From positions 2,108,001 through 2,172,000 of the forward strand of contig NZ_CP183834.1 in NCBI RefSeq assembly GCF_049675895.1: a stretch of 64,000 nucleotides of DNA, in the 5' to 3' direction. Position 1 is the stretch's first letter. Each line of letters starts with the position of its first letter. This document shows, one piece after another, positions 17,678-25,881 of this stretch. The translations under genes and the position numbers were made by a program. This stretch comes from Ampullimonas aquatilis. Its GTDB lineage: Bacteria > Pseudomonadota > Gammaproteobacteria > Burkholderiales > Burkholderiaceae_D. The notes below the pieces were generated by a model. That model was given only the letters and a program-made list of their open reading frames with translations. It ran no database searches and was not told the origin of the DNA.

Positions 17678-18295
17678 ATGACTCAATCTCTTCGCCAGCA
17701 ATGGTTACGTACTGCCCTCACCTTAGCCATCGCTGGACTCAGCCAGCAGGCTCTGGCACTGTCAACCCTTGACGAGGTGTCCAATGATCATGGTTTTTAT
17801 CTGGGGGGCGGCTTTGGGAGGAGCAACTACCATGTTGAAGCGGTCGGTGGACTCACCCAAAAAAATGATGACGACAGCAATAAGACCGCCTGGAAATCAT
17901 TCATCGGCTATCAGTTTGACCCAACCTGGGGAGTCGAAGCGGGTTATGCCTCCTTAGGCAAAATGAGCAAAGACTTTACCGCAGGTCGTTATCAGGCCAA
18001 GGGCGACGCCTTGTTTGTCTCAGGCACGGCGCATATGCTGCGTTATAACGATTTTTCCTTGATTGGCCGATTGACCCTGTCGAGTGCACATCTGGATGCT
18101 GATGAAAGCAATCCCAAAGTGACCGAATTTACCCAGGTGACGGGCTCAAGAAAAACCACTTTGGGTATTGGACTGGGTGCAGAATATCGAATTAATCAGC
18201 ATTGGAGTGCCAATCTGGATGTTGATAATTTTGGTCAGTTTTCCAAAAAGGTCAATGCCACCATGATTACCATAGGTACCACTTACCACTTTTGA
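17678..18295 (+). CDS. Outer-membrane beta-barrel protein (OmpA-like/OMP_b-brl)
   Basis: 205 residues with a signal peptide (cleavage near ALA/LS, about residue 27) and a mature small barrel: GFYLGGGFGRSNYHV, alternating strands such as SFIGYQFDPTWGVEAGY and LGIGLGAEYRINQHWSANLD, and the terminal aromatic (TTYHF) typical of outer-membrane proteins. The size fits an eight-stranded barrel. Ribosome-binding site AAAGGAG. Divergent from the two-component operon behind a shared array of regulator boxes, so it is a likely target. Its stop touches the stop of the convergent desaturase gene with no gap. Confidence 0.88.
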   Translation: MTQSLRQQWLRTALTLAIAGLSQQALALSTLDEVSNDHGFYLGGGFGRSNYHVEAVGGLTQKNDDDSNKTAWKSFIGYQFDPTWGVEAGYASLGKMSKDFTAGRYQAKGDALFVSGTAHMLRYNDFSLIGRLTLSSAHLDADESNPKVTEFTQVTGSRKTTLGIGLGAEYRINQHWSANLDVDNFGQFSKKVNATMITIGTTYHF

Positions 18296-19369
18296 TTAAC
18301 CCATTGTGCTGGGGCTGCCATCAAATCTGAGCCAGCGATGATGGCGATAATCATAAAGCTGGCACTGTTGCAAAATGCGATGCAAGTACAGTGGGCCACC
18401 CTGCTCGACAATCATCTGGCCGGGATAAGCGGCCTGCAGGCACTGCTGCGATTCGGTCAGGCGATAAAGCGGTATATGTTTATCCACATGGTGCGCTGCA
18501 TGCACAAAGATATTCTGAAACAGGGGACCAATTGGCCAGATGATCTTGATATGGGTGGTGCCTCGTACCTGTGCTTCAAAAAATGACCATTCATGACGAT
18601 CATCAAACCAGCGGATTTTGGGATGGGTGTGATTCATGATCGTCACAAAAGCCATATTCCAGTTCCACACAATGAATGCCCACACCATCAGCAAACCATA
18701 TTCAGCCAATGCCCAGCCGCTGCCCTGCCCTTGCCACTGACCATAACGGGCAATCAGGCCAATCTGCAGCAAGACAAACACCATCATACACACCATGTCG
18801 AGGTAATAAGGCCAGACCGATTTCATGTACTGGCGACGTTCGGGATGAATCCGCATCAGATAACGCCACCAGACAGTCGTCATGTAATAAAAGCCAATGC
18901 CGGGCAAGGTATAAAAGAATCGCTGCAACCACTGACGAGGCCGTGACATGGCTTGCCACTCTGCCCAGCTCAGTGGCGGATAACCATCATCGTAAGGACG
19001 CAAATTGGTCCAGCTATGGTGCAAACGGTTATGACCTATGTCCCAGTTAGTGCGTGAATGCAAGGAAGGCAAGAATGCCAGTGTCGCCAGCATCTGATTG
19101 ACGCCAGCATGCGGCGTGAGCGAGTCATGCGAGGCATCATGCCCAATCAAAAACAGCATGCCTGTCACTGTGCCGGTGAGCGTCGCCCACAAGGCTTTGA
19201 ACCAGAAAGACTCAGCCTGCAACGCCAAGGTAAACAGGGCACACCACAAGCCCGCATTGAGCAAAAACAAACCCAGTCCACGCCACCAGGAAGCCTCACG
19301 CCGATTGGTTGGCAGCACCGACCAGACTTGATGAATTTTGGGTAAGGCTTGCGTGGATGAATCAGACAT
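18296..19369 (-). CDS. Membrane fatty acid desaturase
   Basis: 357 residues. The three histidine boxes of membrane di-iron desaturases are present: HDASHD (about residues 97-102), HNRLHHSW (about 133-140) and HAAHHVDKHIP (about 300), with pairs of membrane helices between them. It probably introduces double bonds into membrane lipid acyl chains. The start at 19369 lacks a strong ribosome-binding site. Its stop codon directly abuts that of the beta-barrel gene, so each transcript must run into the other or end inside it. A link to envelope regulation by the nearby two-component system is possible. Confidence 0.92.
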   Translation of the reverse strand: MSDSSTQALPKIHQVWSVLPTNRREASWWRGLGLFLLNAGLWCALFTLALQAESFWFKALWATLTGTVTGMLFLIGHDASHDSLTPHAGVNQMLATLAFLPSLHSRTNWDIGHNRLHHSWTNLRPYDDGYPPLSWAEWQAMSRPRQWLQRFFYTLPGIGFYYMTTVWWRYLMRIHPERRQYMKSVWPYYLDMVCMMVFVLLQIGLIARYGQWQGQGSGWALAEYGLLMVWAFIVWNWNMAFVTIMNHTHPKIRWFDDRHEWSFFEAQVRGTTHIKIIWPIGPLFQNIFVHAAHHVDKHIPLYRLTESQQCLQAAYPGQMIVEQGGPLYLHRILQQCQLYDYRHHRWLRFDGSPSTMG

Positions 19370-19578
19370 GCACAGTATTGATGAGGATGATGCCTGATTT
19401 TACAGGCACTGCGTTTATCGGCACTGCGCAATGGCTGGTTGATCTGCATAAAGTTGGCGTAGTGGTTCACGAACTCCGCAGGCATTTCGCCCATTCATGG
19501 ACAGGCATTTGCCGGTGGCTGACGCTGGCTTGCCAAACTATCGTTATGTGTCCAACAACAACTCAGTCAGGAGACACC

Positions 19579-19605
19579 ATGCTCGGAATGGCCAGCCAGT
19601 ATTAG
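19579..19605 (+). other. Eight-codon minigene in frame with downstream gene
   Basis: CAGGAG, 5 bp, then ATG and eight codons (MLGMASQY) ending in TAG at 19603-19605. It is in the same frame as the membrane protein that starts 21 bp later. It has the best ribosome-binding site in the neighbourhood. It could be a leader peptide that couples translation, or the original N-terminus cut by a CAG-to-TAG change. Confidence 0.4.
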
Positions 19606-19626
19606 ACAATTTATTTGAAGATATTC

Positions 19627-19980
19627 ATGATATCGACCACCCTCTTCTTTGCCTTGCCCATCGTCTTGGCACCTTTGCACTGGGCAAAATTGATGCAATG
19701 GCAAATTCCCGAAGACACCCATCTTGCGCTGTACTTTGGCCGTTGTCTGGGCGTTTTCATCTTGATTGTGGAATGGTTGATGTGGCGCGCCAGCTTTTTT
19801 GCTGAAGCAGCCACTACCACCTTTCAGGTTTTATTTGGCGTATTTGGTGGCATGCTGTTGCTCCATATTTATGGCGCCATCAAAAAGATTCAACCAATCA
19901 CAGAGACGCTCGAAATCGGCTTCTGGCTACTGTTGCTGATCATCAATACCTTGTGCTATCCGATCAGCACGTCCCTCTGA
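19627..19980 (+). CDS. Small four-helix membrane protein, unknown function
   Basis: 117 residues from ATG 19627 (a TTG at 19615 in frame is less likely). Four hydrophobic segments: ISTTLFFALPIVLAPL, LALYFGRCLGVFILIVEWLM, TTFQVLFGVFGGMLLLHIYG and IGFWLLLLIINTLCYPIS. No motif recognised. The ribosome-binding site is weak (GAAG), in contrast to the strong one of the in-frame eight-codon minigene just upstream. Convergent with the spherulin-like gene, whose stop lies 12 bp away. Confidence 0.68.
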   Translation: MISTTLFFALPIVLAPLHWAKLMQWQIPEDTHLALYFGRCLGVFILIVEWLMWRASFFAEAATTTFQVLFGVFGGMLLLHIYGAIKKIQPITETLEIGFWLLLLIINTLCYPISTSL

Positions 19981-19992
19981 GTCAAGCCATGC

Positions 19993-20769
19993 TTAATGCG
20001 TGGCAGCAGCGTTCACTTCATCAGCCCAATAACCTGGCAAAACATCATACGGATTGGGTAACTTGTCGTTGGTGATGTAAACGCTGCCTGCATTCTGGCT
20101 GGCGGTTTTGGTGATGTCGCTCAGCATTTGCGTGCGAGTGGCGTTGTAGACCATATACACAAATCTGCTGGCCGGATAATTGGCTTGCCAGGTTGAAGGC
20201 ACAAAGGTGTTGAAGGCTTTCTGGCTGTTTTCAAAAACGACCAGTTTGTCAGCGGTGGGCAGGGTCAGATAAATCTCCTGGGTGGTGGCACCCGGATTAC
20301 CGATTACCGTCAAACTGGCATTCAGACCTTTGATGTAGTTGTAGAGCGACTGATAGTACTGAATATGCGCGCTGACATTGTCATTACTCATCTCATCAAT
20401 AAAAAAACCATCAATCGCATACCAGCTCAGGTATTTTTGAATATCGGCCGTTACATCAGATATAGAGCGCGCCGCATAACTGGTATGCACATAGCCAATC
20501 ACCTTGCCACCTGCCTGACGAACTTTTGTGATGGCAGTCACATAATTATTATCCAAACTGGTACCCGGGCCACTGGCCGGATTGGCAATCACCGTGGTTG
20601 GGGTTTTGACCGCAGCACTGGCCAATGCTCCCCAATACTGATTACTTGATGAAGGATAAAAATATGCCGGTACCACCAGCTCCAGTGCTTCGGCATGGCT
20701 GGAGAAAAGTGTCCCGGTCGCCAGCAAGGCCAGCACACTGCTTTGAATTTTTTGTACCAGTTTTTTCAT
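19993..20769 (-). CDS. Secreted spherulation-specific family 4 (spherulin-4/GH135-like) protein
   Basis: 258 residues with a signal peptide ending near SHAEA. The mature part reads LVVPAYFYPS, VIANPASGPG, GKVIGYVHTSY and DGFFIDEMS, the pattern of the spherulin-4 family, which includes fungal Sph3 (GH135), a galactosaminogalactan glycosidase. The acidic residues in FIDEM are the likely catalytic region of the TIM barrel. Activity in this organism is unknown; exopolysaccharide cleavage is plausible. GGGAAAAAC precedes the ATG. Monocistronic, at the edge of the segment that separates yejA from yejB. Confidence 0.8.
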   Translation of the reverse strand: MKKLVQKIQSSVLALLATGTLFSSHAEALELVVPAYFYPSSSNQYWGALASAAVKTPTTVIANPASGPGTSLDNNYVTAITKVRQAGGKVIGYVHTSYAARSISDVTADIQKYLSWYAIDGFFIDEMSNDNVSAHIQYYQSLYNYIKGLNASLTVIGNPGATTQEIYLTLPTADKLVVFENSQKAFNTFVPSTWQANYPASRFVYMVYNATRTQMLSDITKTASQNAGSVYITNDKLPNPYDVLPGYWADEVNAAATH

Positions 20770-20843
20770 GTTTTTCCCTGAGTAAATATAATCTTTGAAA
20801 TAGTTGTGCGCCCCAAGTCAAGAGCACTTTATGCTTGATAACA

Positions 20844-21056
20844 CCCTCACCCCAACCCCTCTCCCACAGGGCGAAGGGCTTGATACACGGCTGCCATGCT
20901 GACTCTGTCCAGCGACCTAGTTCTCCCCCAAAGAGCGAGGGGCTTGATGCGCCGACTGCCTTCAGCATGCCATGCCCTTCATACTACCTTCAAAGGATGC
21001 AGGGCTTTTTTGCTGTTCTCCCCCTTCTCCTTTGGGAGAAGGGCCGGGGATGAGGG
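20844..21056. repeat. Composite repeat with CCCTCACCCC/GGGGATGAGGG terminal inverted repeats
   Basis: Left end CCCTCACCCCAACCCCTCTCCC (20844-20865) is inverted with mismatches at 21034-21056 (GGGAGAAGGG...GATGAGGG). Inside are two diverged direct copies of TCTCCC...GCGA.GGGCTTGAT...CTGCC about 72 bp apart. The C-rich end resembles a palindromic repeat I recall from many proteobacterial intergenic regions. It fills most of the 353-bp gap between the spherulin-like gene and yejA and may be a non-autonomous element or decayed REP-type cluster. Confidence 0.7.
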
Positions 21057-21122
21057 CAAACATGCCGCACCTGATACCCGATGACATAGCAGCAACCATC
21101 ATTGATCCGGCATCCGGCTACA

Positions 21123-23012
21123 CTATTTGAGTGCCCAGGTCTGCATCACCCAATCCGGTGCTTGATAATACTTGGGCAACTGGGTTGGAATCATAAACCG
21201 ATTTCGGTAGGCCACGCGATGCGCATCGTTATACCAGTGTGGAATCGCATAATAGCCTTCGGTCAACACCCGGTCCAGCGCCCGGCAGGCCGTCACCAGA
21301 TCAGCCCGTGTGGTCGCGGTTACCACCTTGTCGATCAAGGCATCCACCACCTTGTTTTGAATACCAAACAGATTGTCCTGCCCTTCCTCTCTGGCTGACT
21401 CACTGCCGTAATAGCCCCAGAGTTCATTACCCGGACTGGGACTGGACACGACCAGCCGAGAAGTTACATCAAAATCATATTTGTCGGTACGCTCCTGATA
21501 CAAGGCCGGATCAACCAGCCGGTAATTGGCCTGAATACCGAGCTTTTCCAGGGCCTGAATGAACGGCGGCATGAGGCGCGTCATCGCCCCTTGTGAATCA
21601 AGCACTTCAAAAGTAAATGCCTCACCCTTGGCATTGCGCAATGCGCCGTCTTTAAAAGTCCAACCAGCTTCTTGCAACAGCGTCCGCGCTGTGCGCAAAT
21701 TATCCCGCAGGCTATGACCATCGTCAGTACGTGGGGGTATGGGTAAAGGGCCAAAAATATTGGCGGGCATGTCCTTGGGAAATTGCCTGGCCAATGGTTC
21801 GAGCAAAGCGCGCTCGGCAGCATCGGGCTCGCTATGCGCCTGCATCTCGCTATTGGCAAAGTAGCCGTTCAGGCGCTTGTACTGCCCATAAAAGAGTTGC
21901 CGATTCATCCATTCAAAATCCATCGCCAACCCGAGCGCCTGCCGGACGCGGATATCGGCAAACATCGGCTTGCGCAGGTTGAACATAAAACCCTGAAAGC
22001 CCGCCGCATTGCTATGCTGAAAATAGGTCTTGATCAATTCACCCGAATCAAACCTGGGGCCTTTGTAAGAACGTGCCCAGCTCTTGGCGACGTTTTCAGC
22101 CACCACATCAAACTCGCCCGCTTTAAAGGCTTCCAGCCGTGCAAAATTGTCTTTGTAATAACGAAAGGTAACCCGTTCAAAATGGTACAGCCCGCGCATG
22201 ATGCCCAGGTTTTTACCCCAATAATCGGGACGCACTTTGTAGGTGATACGACGCCCCATATCAAACGAGTCAATCTGGTATTTGCCACTGGCAATCGGCA
22301 TGTCGGTGACGATCTTGTCAAAGTCTTTGGGATTGCTGCGATCTCTTTCATTACCTCCCCGACTGCCATCACCATTGGCCGCCAGGCCCGAAGCCTTGCC
22401 CCACTTGCGGCTGAATACCGGCATTTGACCAATCACCAAGGGCATTTCACGATTCACGCGCTTGAAGTCAAAGCGCACCGTCTGCGGGTTGAGCACCACA
22501 ATTTTGTCGACGTCGGCCCAATAGGTTTTGTATTTGGGATGACCGCCCGGCCCCATCAGGCTGTCAAAGCTGTACTTCACATCCTCAGCCAATACCGCAT
22601 CACCATTGCTGAAGCGTGCCTTGGGGTTGAGATGAAAAGTGACAGACAAACGATCTTCCGCCACGCTCACATCATCGGCCAATAAGCCATAAGCGGTGGC
22701 AGGTTCATCGGCACTGCTCACCAGCAAGGTTTCAAACACCAGCCCCAGACCTGCGGCTTCAATACCCTTGAGCGTATAAGGGTTGAACTTGTCAAACGAC
22801 GTGGCGGCGCCCGGGTTGGGCAAAATCAGCTCGCCGCCCTCTTTGGCATTGGGTGTGGCGTAATCCAAATGATCAAAACCCGCCGGATACTTGGGCGCAT
22901 CGTGCAAGGCAAAGGCGTGGGCGGCCTGCGCCGACTGGTTGCAAGACAGCGAAATCAGCAGCGTGGCAGCGCTAATCACCGAGAAAACTGAAGAGAAATA
23001 AGATTTGACCAT
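21123..23012 (-). CDS. yejA: Peptide ABC transporter substrate-binding protein (YejA-like)
   Basis: 629 residues from ATG 23012; the open frame reaches 23081 but the signal peptide (MVKSYFSSVFSVISAATLLI, cleavage near SAQAA) begins at 23012. SBP_bac_5 family periplasmic receptor: HAFALHDAPKYPAGFDHLDY, ARFSNGDAVLAEDVKYSFD, FFDKFNPYTLKG-like text (FDKFNPYTLKG) and the YEA-specific ending PDWVMQTWALK. It binds peptides for the YejBEF permease encoded 7 kb downstream on the same strand. Divergent from fabI with only 62 bp between starts. Confidence 0.93.
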   Translation of the reverse strand: MVKSYFSSVFSVISAATLLISLSCNQSAQAAHAFALHDAPKYPAGFDHLDYATPNAKEGGELILPNPGAATSFDKFNPYTLKGIEAAGLGLVFETLLVSSADEPATAYGLLADDVSVAEDRLSVTFHLNPKARFSNGDAVLAEDVKYSFDSLMGPGGHPKYKTYWADVDKIVVLNPQTVRFDFKRVNREMPLVIGQMPVFSRKWGKASGLAANGDGSRGGNERDRSNPKDFDKIVTDMPIASGKYQIDSFDMGRRITYKVRPDYWGKNLGIMRGLYHFERVTFRYYKDNFARLEAFKAGEFDVVAENVAKSWARSYKGPRFDSGELIKTYFQHSNAAGFQGFMFNLRKPMFADIRVRQALGLAMDFEWMNRQLFYGQYKRLNGYFANSEMQAHSEPDAAERALLEPLARQFPKDMPANIFGPLPIPPRTDDGHSLRDNLRTARTLLQEAGWTFKDGALRNAKGEAFTFEVLDSQGAMTRLMPPFIQALEKLGIQANYRLVDPALYQERTDKYDFDVTSRLVVSSPSPGNELWGYYGSESAREEGQDNLFGIQNKVVDALIDKVVTATTRADLVTACRALDRVLTEGYYAIPHWYNDAHRVAYRNRFMIPTQLPKYYQAPDWVMQTWALK

Positions 23013-23074
23013 AGCGGTGGATTTATACTGTATGGTTAAGCATATTAGCAACATCACAAGATCAAGGAGCCCAT

Positions 23075-23857
23075 ATGGCATTTTTGCAAGGCAAACGCAT
23101 TCTCATCACTGGCCTGTTGTCCAACCGTTCCATCGCTTATGGCATCGCCAAAGCCTGTCACCGCGAAGGTGCCGAGCTGGCTTTTACCTATGTGGGCGAA
23201 CGCTTCAAAGATCGGATTACCGACTTTGCCAAAGAGTTCAACAGCGAACTGATTTTTGATTGCGATGTCGGCAGTGATGAACAAATCAATGCCGTCTTTG
23301 CCGACCTGTCCAAACACTGGGACAAGCTCGATGGCCTGGTCCACGCCATCGGCTTTGCACCACGCGAAGCGATTGCGGGTGACTTCCTCGAAGGCTTGTC
23401 ACGCGAAGGCTTCAAGATTGCCCACGATATTTCTGCCTACAGCTTTCCGGCAATGGCCAAAGCCGCCATGCCCATGCTGTCCGACAAGGCTGCGCTCCTG
23501 ACGCTGACTTACCTCGGTTCCATGCGCATGGTGCCCAACTACAACACCATGGGCCTGGCCAAAGCGTCGCTCGAAGCCAGCGTGCGTTATCTCGCCGAAG
23601 CACTCGGCCCCAAAGGCGTGCGCGTCAACGCCATTTCGGCGGGCCCCATCAAAACCCTGGCAGCCTCTGGCATCAAAGGCTTTGGCAAGATTTTGGACTT
23701 TGTGGAAAGCCACGCGCCACTGCGCCGCAACGTGACGATTGACGACGTGGGCAATGCCTCCGCCTTCTTCCTGTCGGATCTGGCTGGCGGCATCACCGGT
23801 GAAGTTACTTACGTAGATGGCGGCTTTTCCCACGTGGTGGGCGGCATTGCCGAGTAA
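23075..23857 (+). CDS. fabI: Enoyl-ACP reductase (NADH), FabI type
   Basis: 260 residues; the last reduction step of each fatty-acid elongation cycle. Short-chain dehydrogenase fold with the FabI nucleotide motif GLLSNRSIAYGIA, and the catalytic YNTMGLAK (Tyr-x6-Lys) near residues 156-163, preceded by LTYLGSMRMVPN. Excellent ribosome-binding site AAGGAG 5 bp before the ATG at 23075. FabI is the target of triclosan-type inhibitors. A clear terminator follows, so it is monocistronic. Confidence 0.96.
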   Translation: MAFLQGKRILITGLLSNRSIAYGIAKACHREGAELAFTYVGERFKDRITDFAKEFNSELIFDCDVGSDEQINAVFADLSKHWDKLDGLVHAIGFAPREAIAGDFLEGLSREGFKIAHDISAYSFPAMAKAAMPMLSDKAALLTLTYLGSMRMVPNYNTMGLAKASLEASVRYLAEALGPKGVRVNAISAGPIKTLAASGIKGFGKILDFVESHAPLRRNVTIDDVGNASAFFLSDLAGGITGEVTYVDGGFSHVVGGIAE

Positions 23858-23950
23858 TTACCCGAGTAATGACCCAAGCTGTTACCTTGTGATGGCAGAC
23901 TAAATCCGCACTCAACGAGCCAGCTCACAAATCAATGTTTGCAAATGTAT

Positions 23951-23980
23951 AAAGGGGGTATTTCAATACCCCCTTTATTT
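23951..23980 (+). terminator. Rho-independent terminator after fabI
   Basis: Perfect 12-bp arms AAAGGGGGTATT and AATACCCCCTTT around TC, then TATTTATT. It ends fabI transcription; the T-run is interrupted, so strength may be moderate. Confidence 0.85.
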
Positions 23981-24032
23981 ATTGACCTAAGCAGTCTATA
24001 TTGACGCAATCTCCCCGACAGTACCCAAAATA

Positions 24033-24998
24033 ATGAGCTCGCCAATCAGTATTCGCCTCATGCAAAAAACCGATCTGGCCGCCGCCGACAAAGTGGTGCG
24101 ACTGGCCTTTGGCACGTTTTTAGGCGCACCTGATCCGGCCAACTTCATGGGCGATGTCAGCTACGTCAAACCACGCTGGCTGATCAATCCCAATGCCGCC
24201 TTTGTCGCCGTCAAAGAGCATGTGGTGATTGGCTCCTGCTTTGCCACCCACTGGGGCAGCTTTGGTTTTTTTGGGCCACTCACCGTGCATCCCGATTACT
24301 GGAATCAGGGTGTCGCGCAACTTCTGCTCGAACCCATTCTTGAAAAATTTGAACAGTGGCAAGTCACCAATGCAGGCCTGTTCACCTTTCCCAATAGCGT
24401 CAAGCATTTATCGCTGTACCAGCGCTACGACTTCTGGCCGCAGCATCTCACCGCCATCATGAGCAAATCGCTTTTGCCCATGCAACCCGTCACCACCGCC
24501 AAGTGGAACACCTTTTCAGCCGTACCCGAGCACCAGCAGGAAGCCTACCTGATGATGTGCCGCGACGTCTGCGACAGCATTCTCTACGACCTTGACCTCT
24601 CTCACGAAATCACCAGCACCCTGCAATTCAAACTGGGCGAAACCATTCTGCTCTGGGAGCAGGATCTGCTGATCGGCTTTGCCATCTGCCAACATGGCGC
24701 AGGCACCGAAGCCGGGACCGATGGCGGCAAAGGCCACTGCTACGTCAAGTTTGCCTGCGTGCGCACCGGCGATCATGTTGAACGCGACTTCCCCCACCTG
24801 CTAGAAGCCATCGAAGCCTACGCCCGCGGCCGCAAACTGCAACGCATCAGCGCTGGTGTCAACACCGCCCGCCTAGGCGCCTACCACCGCCTGCTCGCCC
24901 AGGAATTTCGTATCGACTTCCTCGGCCTGGCCATGCAATACAACCAGGACCCCGGCTACTGCCGCCCCGACGTCTACGCCCTCGACGACTGGCGCTGA
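24033..24998 (+). CDS. GNAT-family N-acetyltransferase, two-domain
   Basis: 321 residues. The N-terminal half is a GNAT domain with the acetyl-CoA loop region GPLTVHPDYWNQGVAQLLLEP at about 90-110 (V-x-P, Q-G-V-A form). The C-terminal half contains a second, weaker GNAT-like region (LIGFAICQHGAG, HCYVKFACVRTG, RISAGVNTARLGAYHRLLAQ). The substrate is unknown. The gene is alone between the fabI terminator and repeat copy 3. The base composition of its last third looks richer in G and C than the flanking intergenic DNA. Confidence 0.83.
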   Translation: MSSPISIRLMQKTDLAAADKVVRLAFGTFLGAPDPANFMGDVSYVKPRWLINPNAAFVAVKEHVVIGSCFATHWGSFGFFGPLTVHPDYWNQGVAQLLLEPILEKFEQWQVTNAGLFTFPNSVKHLSLYQRYDFWPQHLTAIMSKSLLPMQPVTTAKWNTFSAVPEHQQEAYLMMCRDVCDSILYDLDLSHEITSTLQFKLGETILLWEQDLLIGFAICQHGAGTEAGTDGGKGHCYVKFACVRTGDHVERDFPHLLEAIEAYARGRKLQRISAGVNTARLGAYHRLLAQEFRIDFLGLAMQYNQDPGYCRPDVYALDDWR

Positions 24999-25406
24999 AT
25001 AGACGCGATATTTAAGCCAATTTAAGGAGTATCCTTATAAATTAGCTTGTATAGTGCGTATTATATTGGTCACTTTTTATACACACCAGGTGTATATATT
25101 TCGATGACTTTTTCCAAGCTGCCCTTCACCACTGCACGCCCTGCTCTGCCATTCCATCTTGTACTGACAACTTGAATGCCGATGTCGCGACTCAATCAGA
25201 TGTCGAGCCATGTATTGCCATGCTCAAAGCTTGAGTAGATGGTTGCGAACGAGATCAACTTTAGGTTTAAAAAATCATGGATATAGCCAGATGTATGGTT
25301 ACAATAAACGCCATTCAGTGTTGCCTTGGTTAGGACAACGTTGATCATAAATTTTGTATAGCTGAATGACGTCAGGTCTTATTTTTTACCCATGGAGAAA
25401 AGCAAA
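24999..25406. other. Intergenic region with repeat copy 3
   Basis: 408 bp. It contains dispersed-repeat copy 3 at 25024-25101. From about 25110 to 25380 no gene, terminator or clear promoter was recognised; the final 30 bp before the lipoprotein gene are AT-rich. Confidence 0.55.
25024..25101 (+). repeat. Intergenic repeat, copy 3
   Basis: Left end AAGGAGTATCC, core AGTGCGTATTATATTGG, then CTTTTTATACACACC and right end AGGTGTATATATT. The right end is an inverted repeat (TATACAC with GTGTATA) that could form a small hairpin, as in the other copies. Confidence 0.85.
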
Positions 25407-25880
25407 ATGAGCAAGTCAATCGCAGTAATCTTTTCTGCCACGCTAGCACTTGCAGGCTGCGCCACTGGCTCTGGTGGTTTTGACAGCGTCAACTATAGCA
25501 ACGCTGCCCAGGTGCATATTTTTACACCAGAAGAGCAGGCACAAATGACACCAGAAGGCACGATTGAAACAATGATCACACCTTCCGAAATTCGCGAGCG
25601 CTTCAAAAATGCTGGCAAGGTCACCAAGCCAACAGGTGTGGTGAACTACTGTGGTGCTGGCCTGGCACAACTGGTTCAGTCTCGACGAGAAGCGGCACTG
25701 GCAGCTATTGATGGCGCTTGTGGCGGTAAGGATCAATATTCAGTTCGTAATGAAGGCCCGGGCAATATGATAGCGAGCCATGCCGGCGATGTAAAAATCG
25801 GCAGCAGTTGTACTCGCAGCATGGCCATCATCTTTAGATGCAATGGCGCACAACCGAGTCCGGATATCAAAAAGAAATAA
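25407..25880 (+). CDS. Lipoprotein of unknown function
   Basis: 157 residues from ATG 25407, chosen because the lipoprotein signal (SKSIAVIFSATLALAGCATG; lipobox LAGC) starts there and GGAG lies 9 bp upstream. The mature part has three later cysteines (VNYCGAG, DGACGG, GSSCTR, FRCNG gives four) that could form disulfides. No family recognised. The following lipoprotein gene starts 1 bp after its stop, so the two are translationally coupled. Confidence 0.78.
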   Translation: MSKSIAVIFSATLALAGCATGSGGFDSVNYSNAAQVHIFTPEEQAQMTPEGTIETMITPSEIRERFKNAGKVTKPTGVVNYCGAGLAQLVQSRREAALAAIDGACGGKDQYSVRNEGPGNMIASHAGDVKIGSSCTRSMAIIFRCNGAQPSPDIKKK

Positions 25881-25881
25881 T

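Noticed and set aside
21783..22685. 300-codon open frame antisense to yejA
   Set aside because: Shadow of a well-supported gene; no start signal and no motifs.
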